From NCBI GenBank assembly GCA_963719885.1, contig CAVRDP010000018.1, positions 465,871 to 529,870 of the forward strand: a DNA stretch of 64,000 bases, written 5' to 3'. The notes under the pieces were generated by a model. It searched no databases. It was not told where the DNA came from and saw nothing but the letters and a program-made list of their open reading frames with translations. Positions within the stretch are counted from its first letter, which is position 1, and each line of letters opens with the position of its first letter. The translations under genes were made by a program, and so were the position numbers. The DNA comes from JANXQG01 sp963719885 (lineage in GTDB: Bacteria > Planctomycetota > Planctomycetia > Pirellulales > Thermoguttaceae). Positions 55,102-63,019 of the stretch are shown here, piece after piece.

Positions 55102-55611
55102 ATGAAAGAGATGCAAGAACAACCGCGGCGGGCCTGGGTAATCAAGGCTTCTATGAAGACGGAATGGGAGTTCCATTGGGAGGATGGTTATTTCTCCCCC
55201 GAAGAGGATGAAGACGGTGAATTTGAATGGGGCAGTGAGTGCATCAGGAGTAGCTTATGCAAGAAGTTCCTCCGCGAAGACGTAGAGGTTGGCGACATCG
55301 CAATCCTCTACCAGATAGACAGCAAGGAAATCGTTGGCTTGGCTCGATTCGAGTCGGTCGTGCGGTTGGCTGGAATCGAGGACTTTGCCCTGTGCCACCA
55401 CAGCAAGGCATTGTGGCTTGCTCGCCCCCTTCGGATTGAAGAGCTTCGGGGAACTGGCTGTGACCCTGAGTGCTTTCGACGGGGGGGGAATGGACGCGGC
55501 GTTATTGGCAGTATCACCCCCGCAGAGTTTAGCGGAATCATTGACGCAATTGTACGCTTCTCACCCAGGCAAGAAGCTCGGCTTCGGAAGTGGCTGTCGC
55601 CTGTCGAGTAG
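55102..55611 (+). CDS. EVE-like (PUA-superfamily) domain protein
   Basis: 169 residues. The N-terminus RRAWVIKASMKTEWEFHWED and the pattern VEVGDIAILYQIDSKEIVGL ARFESVV (near 65-90) resemble EVE domains, which bind modified bases in DNA or RNA. A C-terminal segment ITPAEFSGIIDAIVRFSPRQ is helical. EVE proteins often partner nucleases in modification-dependent restriction. The nuclease-like operon at 52384 is 2 kb away on the other strand, which is suggestive only. Confidence 0.55.
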   Translation: MKEMQEQPRRAWVIKASMKTEWEFHWEDGYFSPEEDEDGEFEWGSECIRSSLCKKFLREDVEVGDIAILYQIDSKEIVGLARFESVVRLAGIEDFALCHHSKALWLARPLRIEELRGTGCDPECFRRGGNGRGVIGSITPAEFSGIIDAIVRFSPRQEARLRKWLSPVE

Positions 55612-56147
55612 GCGAACTGGCCGTGCGATTAACAACGTCGCGGGACGTTGGTTGGAGGCTTTGAGCCTCCACTAATTGCCAAGTCCGAGAGGTAGGAGTG
55701 GAATAGTCCTATTAGACCATTTGCGGGAGGTTTTGACGGGACGCAGGGACAGCAAGAAACGCCGAGAAATACGGGAAAAAGGCCATTTTAGCGGCCTTTG
55801 TCTCTGACCGCCCCGCCGCCTCCATCTGAAAAGGCCATCGAAGGTGACCTGCTTTAGGCGCCGATGGCAGCCCTCTTGGCATGGACCAGATTCTGATACC
55901 GCGCCTCCCTGCCCGCCAATGCGTCGTGGTTTCCAGTCTTCCGGCGTTTCTCATGGTGGTGTCTTATCTTGGAAATGCTCGACCTCGTCGTCGATTTTCA
56001 AGCTTGCCTGCTGGCATATTCTGGAGTTGTCCTGAACTGCACAAGTTGCGCAGTTGGTCTAAACCGACTTTCCGCTACGTGCCGACCGAATGAATTTCGT
56101 TCTCCACAGGTCCGCCGTGGCGCGGCCGAGCGTGGTAGAATAGAGGG
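55612..56147. other. Intergenic region with a small hairpin
   Basis: GGAGGCT-TTG-AGCCTCC forms a hairpin near 55655, and GGCC-ATTTTAGC-GGCC followed by TTTGT near 55785 could end a transcript. No gene is supported. Confidence 0.45.
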
Positions 56148-56939
56148 ATGATCGACGTTCAGGGACTGACCAAGTACTACGCCGACCTCCGCCGCGGCCG
56201 ATTCGTCGCGTTGGATGGGCTGAGTTTTCGTGCGCTGCCAGGCCAAATCTACGGTCTTCTGGGCCCCAACGGAGCGGGGAAAACGACCGCCTTGCGGATC
56301 CTCAGCACCGTACTGCGGCCCAGCGCCGGCACGGCCCGGGTCAACGGCTACGACGTCGCGCGGCAACCGTCGCAGGTCCGCCGCCAGATCGGCTTCATGT
56401 CGGCCAATACGGCCGTTTACGACCGCATGACCGCTTGGGAGATGGTCTTCTACTTCGGCCGCTTGCACGGCCTGCCGCCCGCCGAACTGACCGAGCGCAT
56501 GGAATCGCTCTTCGAGAAATTCAAGATGAACGACATCCGCGACGTGCTGGGCGCGAAGATGTCGACCGGCATGCGGCAGAAGGTGTCGATCGCCCGGGCC
56601 ATCGTACACGACCCGCCGGTGCTGATCTTCGACGAGGCCACGGCCGGGCTCGACGTGCTGGTGGCGCGGGCCTTGCTCCACCGCGTGGCCGAACTGCGCA
56701 GCAATGGCAAATGTATCATCTTTTCCACACACATCATGCGCGAGGCCGAGAAGCTCTGCGATCGCCTGGCGATCATGCACCGGGGCCACATCCTGGCCGA
56801 GGGCACGCTGGAGCAGCTTCGCCAGGAGCATGGCGAGAACGACCTGGAAGAAATCTTTTTCCAACTGATTTCCCGGCACGAACAAGCACCGGGCACTATG
56901 TACCCGTGGTCGGCGGCCACCGAGCACGACCTGGTTTGA
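56148..56939 (+). CDS. ABC transporter ATP-binding protein (NatA-like)
   Basis: 263 residues. Walker A LLGPNGAGKTTALRIL, Q-loop region RRQIGFMSANTAVYDRMT, signature MSTGMRQKVSIARAIVHD, Walker B PVLIFDEATAGLD, switch His in IIFSTHIMREAEKL. The ABC-2/NatA export subclass fits. The C-terminus ends with a stretch (APGTMYPWSAATEHDLV) encoded by a copy of the dispersed element. The permease follows after 10 bases, so the two form an exporter, possibly for Na+ or an organic substrate. Confidence 0.9.
   Translation: MIDVQGLTKYYADLRRGRFVALDGLSFRALPGQIYGLLGPNGAGKTTALRILSTVLRPSAGTARVNGYDVARQPSQVRRQIGFMSANTAVYDRMTAWEMVFYFGRLHGLPPAELTERMESLFEKFKMNDIRDVLGAKMSTGMRQKVSIARAIVHDPPVLIFDEATAGLDVLVARALLHRVAELRSNGKCIIFSTHIMREAEKLCDRLAIMHRGHILAEGTLEQLRQEHGENDLEEIFFQLISRHEQAPGTMYPWSAATEHDLV
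56891..56912 (+). repeat. Dispersed palindromic element at the ABC ATPase C-terminus
   Basis: GGGCACTATGTACCCGTGGT plus CG. It is translated as PGTMYPWSAA near the end of the protein. Confidence 0.65.
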
Positions 56940-56949
56940 TCGGGCGACC

Positions 56950-57603
56950 ATGAACTTTACGAACGTCAGACTCATTCTCGCCCGCGAAATCCGCGACCAG
57001 TTGCGCGACCGCCGCACGTTGTTCATGATCTTCGTGTTGCCAGTCCTGCTCTATCCGCTGTTGGGGACGGCCTACTTCCAGATGATCCAGTTCCAGACGC
57101 GGAAAGCGATGACGGTGCTGGTCGTCGGCGGCGGGCAACTGGCCTCCGCGCCAACGCCGCTGATCGAAGACTCCGCCTTCTCGCCGCAACTCTTTCCGGA
57201 CGGTCCTAGCGGCGCCAAGTTGCTGAAGCTGGAGATGGCGCCCGAGCCACAGCCTTCCAACAGCGTCACATGCGGCGCGGGCACCATGTCGGGCACCATG
57301 TACCCATGGTCGTGGTCGTGGTCGGCGGCAGAAGCAAGCCGGCGGGTGCAAGCCAAGGATTTTGACGCGGCCCTGATCTTCCCGCCCGATTTCGCCAAGC
57401 AACTCGAGGCCTATCGCAAGGCCATCCATGACGACGCGGCGCGGGTACTCGCGCAGCGGGTCGGCGGGGAGCAGGGAGCGGGGAGCAGGGAGCAGGGAGC
57501 AGGGAGCAGGGAGCAGGGAGCAAGGAGCAAGGAGCGAAGAGTAAAGGCAGGGTGGCATGCCGACTATGGGTACATGGTGCCCGGCCCGGCGTTGCCGGGC
57601 TAG
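56950..57603 (+). CDS. ABC permease (NatB-like), N-terminal part
   Basis: FTNVRLILAREIRDQLRDRR TLFMIFVLPVLLYPLLGTAYF gives the first transmembrane helix and a NatB-like start, followed by an extracytoplasmic segment containing one compound copy of the dispersed element (TMSGTMYPWSWSWSAA). After PDFAKQLEAYRKAIHDDAAR VLAQRV the frame enters the low-complexity GGAGCAGGGAGC tract and stops at 57603. The rest of the permease continues in the next frame from about 57705. The gene is split by ~250 bases of repetitive DNA. Confidence 0.7.
   Translation: MNFTNVRLILAREIRDQLRDRRTLFMIFVLPVLLYPLLGTAYFQMIQFQTRKAMTVLVVGGGQLASAPTPLIEDSAFSPQLFPDGPSGAKLLKLEMAPEPQPSNSVTCGAGTMSGTMYPWSWSWSAAEASRRVQAKDFDAALIFPPDFAKQLEAYRKAIHDDAARVLAQRVGGEQGAGSREQGAGSREQGARSKERRVKAGWHADYGYMVPGPALPG
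57279..57312 (+). repeat. Dispersed palindromic element, compound copy in the permease
   Basis: A partial unit (57279-57290) precedes a full one (57291-57312) and the tail GTGGTCGTGGTCGGCGG follows. The same compound arrangement recurs at 61954-61987. Confidence 0.75.
57468..57540. repeat. Tandem AGGGAGC tract inside the permease gene
   Basis: About eight to ten copies of a 7-base unit AGGGAGC with decay at the 3' end (AAGGAGC, GAAGAG). Confidence 0.85.
57561..57583 (-). repeat. Dispersed palindromic element inside the permease disruption
   Basis: Reverse-complement copy (CGACTATGGGTACATGGTGC plus CCG), lying between the heptamer tract and a perfect 12-bp hairpin CCCCTCTCCCGC/GCGGGAGAGGGG at 57676-57701. 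Confidence 0.7.
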
Positions 57604-57605
57604 GC

Positions 57606-59015
57606 ATGGCGGGGGAACAGGGAGCGGGCAGTAGCGAGCAGGTGGCGGGCGCGGGGAATATGCCCTCACCCCCTGCCCCTCTCCCGCAAGCGGGAGAGGG
57701 GAGCATGGTTGAGATTCCCCGGCCCAAGATCATCTACACGGCGAACGAACGTTCGGAGATGGCCCACAAGCGGCTCTTGGAGGTTCTGGATCGCTGGACG
57801 GAAGAGGTGGGCAAGACGAACCTCGTGGCCGGCGGCATGCCCGCCGGGGCAGTGCGGCCCTTCGAGGTCGATAGCTCGAACCTGGCCGGCGAAGCGGCGA
57901 GCAAGTCGACGAACATCTGGTCGCGGATGCTGCCCGTCCTGCTGTTGCTGTGGGCGATGACCGGCGCGTTCTATCCGGCGGTCGACCTCTGCGCTGGGGA
58001 AAAGGAAAGAGGCACGCTGGAAACCTTGTTGAGCAGTCCCGCCGAGCGGAGCGAGATTGTGCTCGGCAAACTACTGACGATCATGGCCTTCAGTATGATC
58101 ACGGCGGCCTTGAACCTGGTGAGCGTAGGAATAACGGGCTGTTTGATCTTCCGCCAGATGGCGAACTTCGGTGGACCGCCGCCGCTGGCGGTGCTGTGGC
58201 TGTCGCTGGCCTTGGTCCCGGTGTCGGCCTTGTTCAGTGCCTTGTGCCTGGCCCTGGCCTCGTTCGCCCGCAGCACGAAGGAAGGCCAGTATTACCTCAT
58301 GCCGCTGCTGATGCTGTCGTTGCCGATGGCCGTGCTGCCGATGAGTCCGGGCGTGGAACTGAACCTGGGCAACAGCCTGATTCCGATCTCCGGCGTGGTG
58401 TTGCTGCTGAAGGCCCTGTTGGAAGGTTCCTATCTCCAGGCCTTGCAATACTTGCCGATCGTGCTGGCCGTGACGATGGCCGCCTGCTGGTTGGCTGTCC
58501 GCTGGGCGGTGGAACAGTTCAACAAAGAGTCGGTGCTCTTCCGCGAGAGCGAGCGGTTCGCCGTCGGCCTCTGGCTGCGGCACCTGATGCGCGACCGCGG
58601 GCCGACGCCTTCGGCCGCCGAAGGGCTGTTCTGCGGCGTGATGATCCTGGTCCGTGAGCTTCATCTTCCGTTCTGCGGCGACGGTGCCGCCGGATTTCGA
58701 CGGTTTCGCCCGCGTGACCCTGGCGTTGCAACTGGCCGCGATCCTTACGCCGGCGCTGTTGATGGCGGTGGTCCTTACGAGCAGTCCGCGGCAGACGCTG
58801 CTGCTGCGGCTGCCGCGCTGGAAGATGATTCCCGCGGCTGCGGTACTGGCGGTGGCCATGCACCCGTTCATCATGGCGCTGAACGCACTGGTCATGCATC
58901 TTTACCCCATGGCCCCCGAGATGATGCAGGCTGTGGACAAGTTGCAAACCCAGTTCGCCTCGGCCGACCTGGGTTTGCTGGTCCTGTGTGTGGCCGCGGT
59001 GCCGGCCCTGTGTGA
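57606..59015 (+). CDS. ABC permease, C-terminal part (coding to about 58645)
   Basis: Real homology begins near 57705 (IPRPKIIYTANERSEMAHKR LLEVLDRW) and includes the ABC-2 block AGEKERGTLETLLSSPAERS and five or six transmembrane helices (LLTIMAFSMITAALNLVSVG, ...). Near 58645 the frame breaks after MILV in a CC pair; downstream translation here is out of frame and the sensible frame is 58654-59475. The permease and CPBP domain probably form one long protein, as seen in other planctomycetes. The ~40 residues before 57705 derive from repeats. Confidence 0.6.
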   Translation: MAGEQGAGSSEQVAGAGNMPSPPAPLPQAGEGSMVEIPRPKIIYTANERSEMAHKRLLEVLDRWTEEVGKTNLVAGGMPAGAVRPFEVDSSNLAGEAASKSTNIWSRMLPVLLLLWAMTGAFYPAVDLCAGEKERGTLETLLSSPAERSEIVLGKLLTIMAFSMITAALNLVSVGITGCLIFRQMANFGGPPPLAVLWLSLALVPVSALFSALCLALASFARSTKEGQYYLMPLLMLSLPMAVLPMSPGVELNLGNSLIPISGVVLLLKALLEGSYLQALQYLPIVLAVTMAACWLAVRWAVEQFNKESVLFRESERFAVGLWLRHLMRDRGPTPSAAEGLFCGVMILVRELHLPFCGDGAAGFRRFRPRDPGVATGRDPYAGAVDGGGPYEQSAADAAAAAAALEDDSRGCGTGGGHAPVHHGAERTGHASLPHGPRDDAGCGQVANPVRLGRPGFAGPVCGRGAGPV

Positions 59016-59475
59016 AGAGTTGGCCTTTCGCGGATTCATCCTTTCCGGGTGCCGCAACCTGGGCAGCGACTGGCGGGCGATCGTCGTCAGCGCCCTCTTC
59101 TTCGGCGCCACGCATGCCTTCCTCCAGCAATCGATCAACGCCTGCCTGCTGGGAATCGTATTGGGCTACCTGGCCGTAAGGAGCGGAAGCTTGCTGCCCG
59201 GCGTGGTCTTCCATTTCCTGCACAATGCGATGACGGTGCTCAGTGCGAAGGTCACGCCCGAGTTGATCGTACGCTATCCCGACCTCGGTTTCCTCGTGCA
59301 ACCCAGCGGTGAAGGCCTGGCCTATCAGTGGCCCGTTTACCTCTTTGGCGGTGTAACGAGTGTCGCCTTGCTGGGCTGGTTCACCTGGTTCCCCGAGGCG
59401 CGGAGTCCCGAGGAGGTTTTGCAGCAGGTCTTCAAGCAGTCGGAAGAGGATTCGTTTATCGCGGCAAGAGGATAA
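58654..59475 (+). CDS. CPBP intramembrane protease domain fused to the ABC permease, frameshifted off it
   Basis: About 270 residues. SFIFRSAATVPPDFDGFARV then several membrane helices. Motifs: CEELAFRGFILSGCRNL (EExxxR), FFGATHAFLQQSINA and HFLHNAMTVLSA. The sequence joins the permease frame if one C near 58645 is removed (MILV then VSFIFRSAA), so it is the C-terminal domain of a permease-CPBP fusion. The protease may process the exporter's substrate. Confidence 0.7.
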   Translation: MSFIFRSAATVPPDFDGFARVTLALQLAAILTPALLMAVVLTSSPRQTLLLRLPRWKMIPAAAVLAVAMHPFIMALNALVMHLYPMAPEMMQAVDKLQTQFASADLGLLVLCVAAVPALCEELAFRGFILSGCRNLGSDWRAIVVSALFFGATHAFLQQSINACLLGIVLGYLAVRSGSLLPGVVFHFLHNAMTVLSAKVTPELIVRYPDLGFLVQPSGEGLAYQWPVYLFGGVTSVALLGWFTWFPEARSPEEVLQQVFKQSEEDSFIAARG

Positions 59476-59533
59476 CCACGACATTCTCATTGTCTTCTTT
59501 CGTGTGTTTCGTGTATTTCGTGGTTTGTCTCTT

Positions 59534-60847
59534 ATGCCTATTGTTCAAAACGGTACGTGGAGCCTGCGGGCCCGCTGGGTCTTTCCCGTGGCCGGGCCGC
59601 CGCTGCACAACGCCGCGGTGACCATTGCCCAAGGCCGGATCGTCGCCGTCGGCAGCCCGCCGCGCGACGTATCCATCGAAGACCTGGGCCATGTGGCGAT
59701 CGTGCCGGGCCTGGTCAACGCCCATACGCATCTGGAATTCAGCGACCTGGCCGGTCCGATCGGCCGTCCGGGCATGGGGCTCGTCGAGTGGCTCGGCAGC
59801 GTGATCCAGCATCGCACCAACGCGCCAGCGGCAAGTCGTTCGTCTGTAGCTCAGGGTTTGCGGGAGAGTCTCAGTCACGGTGTCACCACGATCGGCGAAA
59901 TCGCACAACCGGGCGGGGCCACGGATGCCTACCTCGCGTCACCCTGCGATGGCACGCTCTTCCTGGAATTGATTGCCCCGCGGCTCGAGCGCGTTGACGT
60001 CGCCCTGGAAGCAGCCGGGAAGCACATAATTGAAGCCCGACGGGGTACCCGCTTGCGGGTCAGCGAGGATTGTGCAAGAAGCACATCGCTTGCTTGCGCG
60101 TCGGGCTTCAATCGTGGCCTGAGTCCGCACGCTCCCTATACGGTTCATCCCGAACTGCTTGCCCGGGCTGTGGATCTCTCCGTCGAGCACAAGATGCCAC
60201 TGGCCATGCACCTAGCCGAATCGCGGGAGGAGATCGAATTCCTCCGCGACGGCTGCGGACCGTTTCGCGAGATGTTGGAATCGCGAGGCGCCTGGGACCC
60301 TGTTGCCCGGCCGCGCGGCACTCGGCCGCTGGACGAACTTCGCGTGCTCGCTGGTGCCCATCGGGCGGTAGTGATTCACGGCAACTATCTCGACGACGAA
60401 GAGATTGAATTCCTTGGCCGGCAGCGGCGGCAGATGGCGGTGGTATACTGCCCGCGGACCCACGCCTGGTTCGGTCACGCCCGCTATCCGCTGGAGAAGT
60501 TATTGGCGGCCGGCGCGATCGTGGCCCTGGGGACCGACAGTCGGGCCTCTTCGCCTGACCTCAGCTTGTTGGCCGAGATGCGGCACGTCGCCCTTGCGTT
60601 TCCCGCCATGAGCCGCGCCACGATCCTGGAACTCGGCACACTGGGCGGTGCTCGGGCGTTGGGCGTTGACTCTCGGATCGGCACTCTGGAGCCCGGCAAG
60701 TGGGCCAATCTGGCCGTTGTCGCCTTGCCGGAAGACGCCGTGGCCGATCCGCACGAACTGCTCTTGGATGCAGCCGGAACGGTGATCGCAACCTGGGTCC
60801 GCGGGAATCGCGTGTGGCCAGAACGTGCTCATCACGCTCCGCCGTGA
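59534..60847 (+). CDS. Amidohydrolase family protein (SsnA/AtzB-like deaminase)
   Basis: 437 residues from the ATG at 59534. Metal ligands are HTHLEF (near 72-76), HAPYTVHPELL, MHLAESREE (with the Glu), VIHGNYLDDEEI and GTDSRASSPDL, the metal-dependent deaminase layout. Candidates include aminodeoxyfutalosine or guanine/atrazine-type deaminases; the substrate is not decided. A 28-codon insertion (IIEARRGTRLRVSEDCARST...) just before GLSPHAPYTVHP is encoded by an 84-bp inverted-repeat element and leaves the frame intact. Confidence 0.8.
   Translation: MPIVQNGTWSLRARWVFPVAGPPLHNAAVTIAQGRIVAVGSPPRDVSIEDLGHVAIVPGLVNAHTHLEFSDLAGPIGRPGMGLVEWLGSVIQHRTNAPAASRSSVAQGLRESLSHGVTTIGEIAQPGGATDAYLASPCDGTLFLELIAPRLERVDVALEAAGKHIIEARRGTRLRVSEDCARSTSLACASGFNRGLSPHAPYTVHPELLARAVDLSVEHKMPLAMHLAESREEIEFLRDGCGPFREMLESRGAWDPVARPRGTRPLDELRVLAGAHRAVVIHGNYLDDEEIEFLGRQRRQMAVVYCPRTHAWFGHARYPLEKLLAAGAIVALGTDSRASSPDLSLLAEMRHVALAFPAMSRATILELGTLGGARALGVDSRIGTLEPGKWANLAVVALPEDAVADPHELLLDAAGTVIATWVRGNRVWPERAHHAPP
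60029..60112. mobile_element. 84-bp inverted-repeat element inserted in frame
   Basis: Perfect 14-base arms ATTGAAGCCCGACG (60029-60042) and CGTCGGGCTTCAAT (60099-60112) enclose an inner palindrome ACCCGCTTGCGGGT (60048-60061). The length is 28 codons. No transposase is inside. It looks like a miniature nonautonomous element or palindromic repeat. Confidence 0.8.
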
Positions 60848-61062
60848 CGTTTTTTCCGTCACGCGGAAACTGTGTGCAGCATGGTCGGCGTGATGAGTAC
60901 GGGGGCTTGCCAACCGCCGATTTTTTGCTAGGCTTGGACATAGGTGACTCTCCGAAGGCGAGGAAGTCCCGGGCCAAGATCGACGGCACAGGGTCGAATC
61001 GGGTTAAGTCGGTTTTTCACATTGCCAACCGAGAGTCATAAAGCCTTACACTATAGGCACTT

Positions 61063-61136
61063 GGCAGCGTAGCTCAGTTGGTTAGAGCAGCGGAATCATA
61101 ATCCGCGTGTCCGGGGTTCGAATCCCTGCGCTGCTA
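61063..61136 (+). tRNA. tRNA with CAT anticodon, probably elongator tRNA-Met
   Basis: A cloverleaf can be drawn: acceptor GGCAGCG/CGCTGCT (one G-U pair), D arm GCTCAGTTGGTTAGAGC, anticodon arm GCGGA-ATCATAA-TCCGC and T arm CGGGGTTCGAATCCCTG. The loop reads CAT. The GGTTAGAGC D loop and GTGTCCGG variable part resemble elongator Met. tRNA-Ile2 (CAT, lysidine) is the alternative. CCA is not encoded. Confidence 0.93.
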
Positions 61137-61172
61137 CTTCACAACCCTTTGCATGGCAAAGGGTTGTGTCGT

Positions 61173-61403
61173 TTACCCCTCGACCGGGCCGGGGCCGGAA
61201 GCCGCAACCGAACCAAGAACCGAACCAACTCTGTTGAGTTGTTCGGTACACTCATCGCAGTCGATATCGACGTAATAGTCGGGCGTGAACTCTGGAAGAT
61301 TGAAATGGTCCTCTCCCGCCCAGGACGCTCGGTCAAGAAATTCCTCTTTTTCCACTCGGTCCCAAAGAAGTATCGAATTATGGAATTGAGCGCTCGGGCC
61401 CAA
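61173..61403 (-). CDS. Small acidic hypothetical protein (weak)
   Basis: A 76-codon frame, EKEEFLDRASWAGEDHFNLP, EFTPDYYVDIDCDECTEQLN, ending VAASGPGPVEG. The composition is protein-like and acidic, unlike the opposite frames. There is no clear ribosome site and no recognised family, so it is only a candidate. Confidence 0.3.
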   Translation of the reverse strand: MGPSAQFHNSILLWDRVEKEEFLDRASWAGEDHFNLPEFTPDYYVDIDCDECTEQLNRVGSVLGSVAASGPGPVEG

Positions 61404-61581
61404 AGATCGTTTAACCCGGACGGGGGCATTTTCGCTGAAAATTACTTCCAGCTTCGCCTGTCAACGGGCGCACTATTGTCGTGGCCGGGGCAGGTGAACG
61501 GCCTGCCCCGGGTCGCCGGGGCGCGGTTGACCTGCCGCGCCCCCAGAACCGAGTTTTCAAAGAGCAAAGTCTACGAACAAT

Positions 61582-62652
61582 TTACCCTGGCGAAAGGCCG
61601 GGACCGCCGAAGGCCAGATCCAGCTCTCGCGCCAGGTTGTCAGCCGACCCGGCCAGCGGCCCGGATTCCCGCGCCGTGCGCCGCCGGGCCTTGCGGCGGT
61701 TGCGTTTCGTTTCTTTTTGCCTCTTCGCAAACCCACCCTTTTGGAAGAGATCGTTCGGCAACGTTGCCGAACGAGAAACGCCGGCAAAGTCGTCCGGCTG
61801 CAGACGCAAGTCACTTGGCACAAACGCCTTGCGCCAATCGCCCGGCCTTTTCGCCGGAGCGCCGTTCGCCAACGCCGCGCCGCTGCTCGCCCCATCGGGC
61901 TGAACATCGGAGCGCGATGCGCCAGCGAGCGGCCGAAGATCGCCGCGCGACGCGGGCACCATGTCGGGTACCACGTACTCGTGGTCGTGGTCGGCGAGGG
62001 AGGTGCTTTCTCCGCAGCTCAAGCCACCTTCCTCGCTGCCGCTCGTGGCTTGCATGCCGGGCGTAGCGGGCATTGCGCCGCCCAACCGTCGCGTGGTCAC
62101 TATTCGCCTCTGCGGGCCGGAGCGGGTCATGGTCGTCGTCACGGTCCGCGTGACACCGCCGTCGCTGCTGCCGTCCCCCGCCGGGGCGTTGAGGCTCGCC
62201 GCGCACTCCTGCCGAAACCGTTCGCGGCAGTGCAGCCCCTCCATGGCCTTCATCGCTGCCAGGGCCTTGCCCAGGCAGGCGGTGTTGCCGGTCCGCGGCT
62301 CCGTGCGGATGGTGGTCTTGGTGGTCGGGCTGCCGCCGGCCGGGGCGATGGTCAGCACGGTTTCCGTGCGGCGGTCGCTCTGGGAGCGGTTCCATTCCCG
62401 CACCGCGCGATGGTACAGCGACTCGTAGCGGGCGGCCAGTTTGGCGGTCATCCGTGGGGTGCCCAGGGCTTTGGCGGCGGCCCGGCCCAGCGGCCGGTCG
62501 CGGAGCCACTGGCAGACGGTCGACTTGGCGACGCCGAGGGCCGCGGCGATTTCCTGGTAGGTGCGGCCCTCTGCGGCGAGCGCGGCGGCGCGAGGGAGCA
62601 GGTCCGCCTTCCGCGCCTGCCGGGCGGCCAGGTGGGGGTTGGCTTGTTTCAT
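61582..62652 (-). CDS. HTH-domain protein (paralogue of the gene at 5735)
   Basis: 356 residues. A helix-turn-helix near 20-60 (GRTYQEIAAALGVAKSTVCQ), then YESLYHRAVREWNRSQSDRR and a conserved-looking block GNTACLGKALAAMKAMEGLH CRERFRQE. The rest is low-complexity and includes a compound copy of the dispersed element (ADHDHEYVVPDMVPASRG). The protein ends KRQKETKRNRRKARRRTARE and beyond. It is probably DNA-binding; the family is not identified. Its paralogue at 5735 is cut by the CRISPR array. Confidence 0.65.
   Translation of the reverse strand: MKQANPHLAARQARKADLLPRAAALAAEGRTYQEIAAALGVAKSTVCQWLRDRPLGRAAAKALGTPRMTAKLAARYESLYHRAVREWNRSQSDRRTETVLTIAPAGGSPTTKTTIRTEPRTGNTACLGKALAAMKAMEGLHCRERFRQECAASLNAPAGDGSSDGGVTRTVTTTMTRSGPQRRIVTTRRLGGAMPATPGMQATSGSEEGGLSCGESTSLADHDHEYVVPDMVPASRGDLRPLAGASRSDVQPDGASSGAALANGAPAKRPGDWRKAFVPSDLRLQPDDFAGVSRSATLPNDLFQKGGFAKRQKETKRNRRKARRRTARESGPLAGSADNLARELDLAFGGPGLSPG
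61954..61987 (+). repeat. Dispersed palindromic element, compound copy in the HTH gene
   Basis: GGGCACCATGTC followed by a diverged full unit (GGGTACCACGTACTCGTGGT) and the tail GTGGTCGTGGTCGGCG. The order matches the copy at 57279. Confidence 0.7.
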
Positions 62653-62979
62653 GGTTCCGTTCCCGATAGGTAGGGGCTGGCGGCGCGGTGGGCCCGGCCC
62701 TCCGGGGCCGCGCGGCGCGCCTGATGAATACCGTAATTATCCGTATCTATAAAGTCCTGTCAAGAGGCGGAAACGAATATTCTGAAGAGATTCCCCGCGC
62801 AAGGCGGTTGCGGTCGTTCTAAGTGGTTTCCCGGCAAGGGGTTCCGGCGGCCGGAAAAAAGCGGAAGTTTCCGGAAACAACCGCCCGCTACGTCAACGAA
62901 TCGCGATCCTGGCCGGCAAATGAAAAGGATAAGCGAAGTTAACACTTTGTACTTATCCACTACAATATGAAGATATCCT
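62653..62979. other. Intergenic region upstream of the HTH gene
   Basis: About 330 bases with no gene on either strand. The minus-strand promoter of the HTH gene should lie here but no clear -35/-10 pair was chosen. Confidence 0.4.
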
Positions 62980-63019
62980 GGGCTAAATCTGGGGACACGG
63001 GCTAAATCTGGGGACACGG
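62980..63019. repeat. Tandem duplication at the PEP-CTERM gene end
   Basis: GGCTAAATCTGGGGACACG occurs twice in a row. The second copy supplies the last residues of the PEP-CTERM protein. Confidence 0.8.

Noticed and set aside
60842..60866. Terminator at the amidohydrolase stop
   Set aside because: CGTGACG/CGTCACG pairs but the T run is in the loop, not after the stem.
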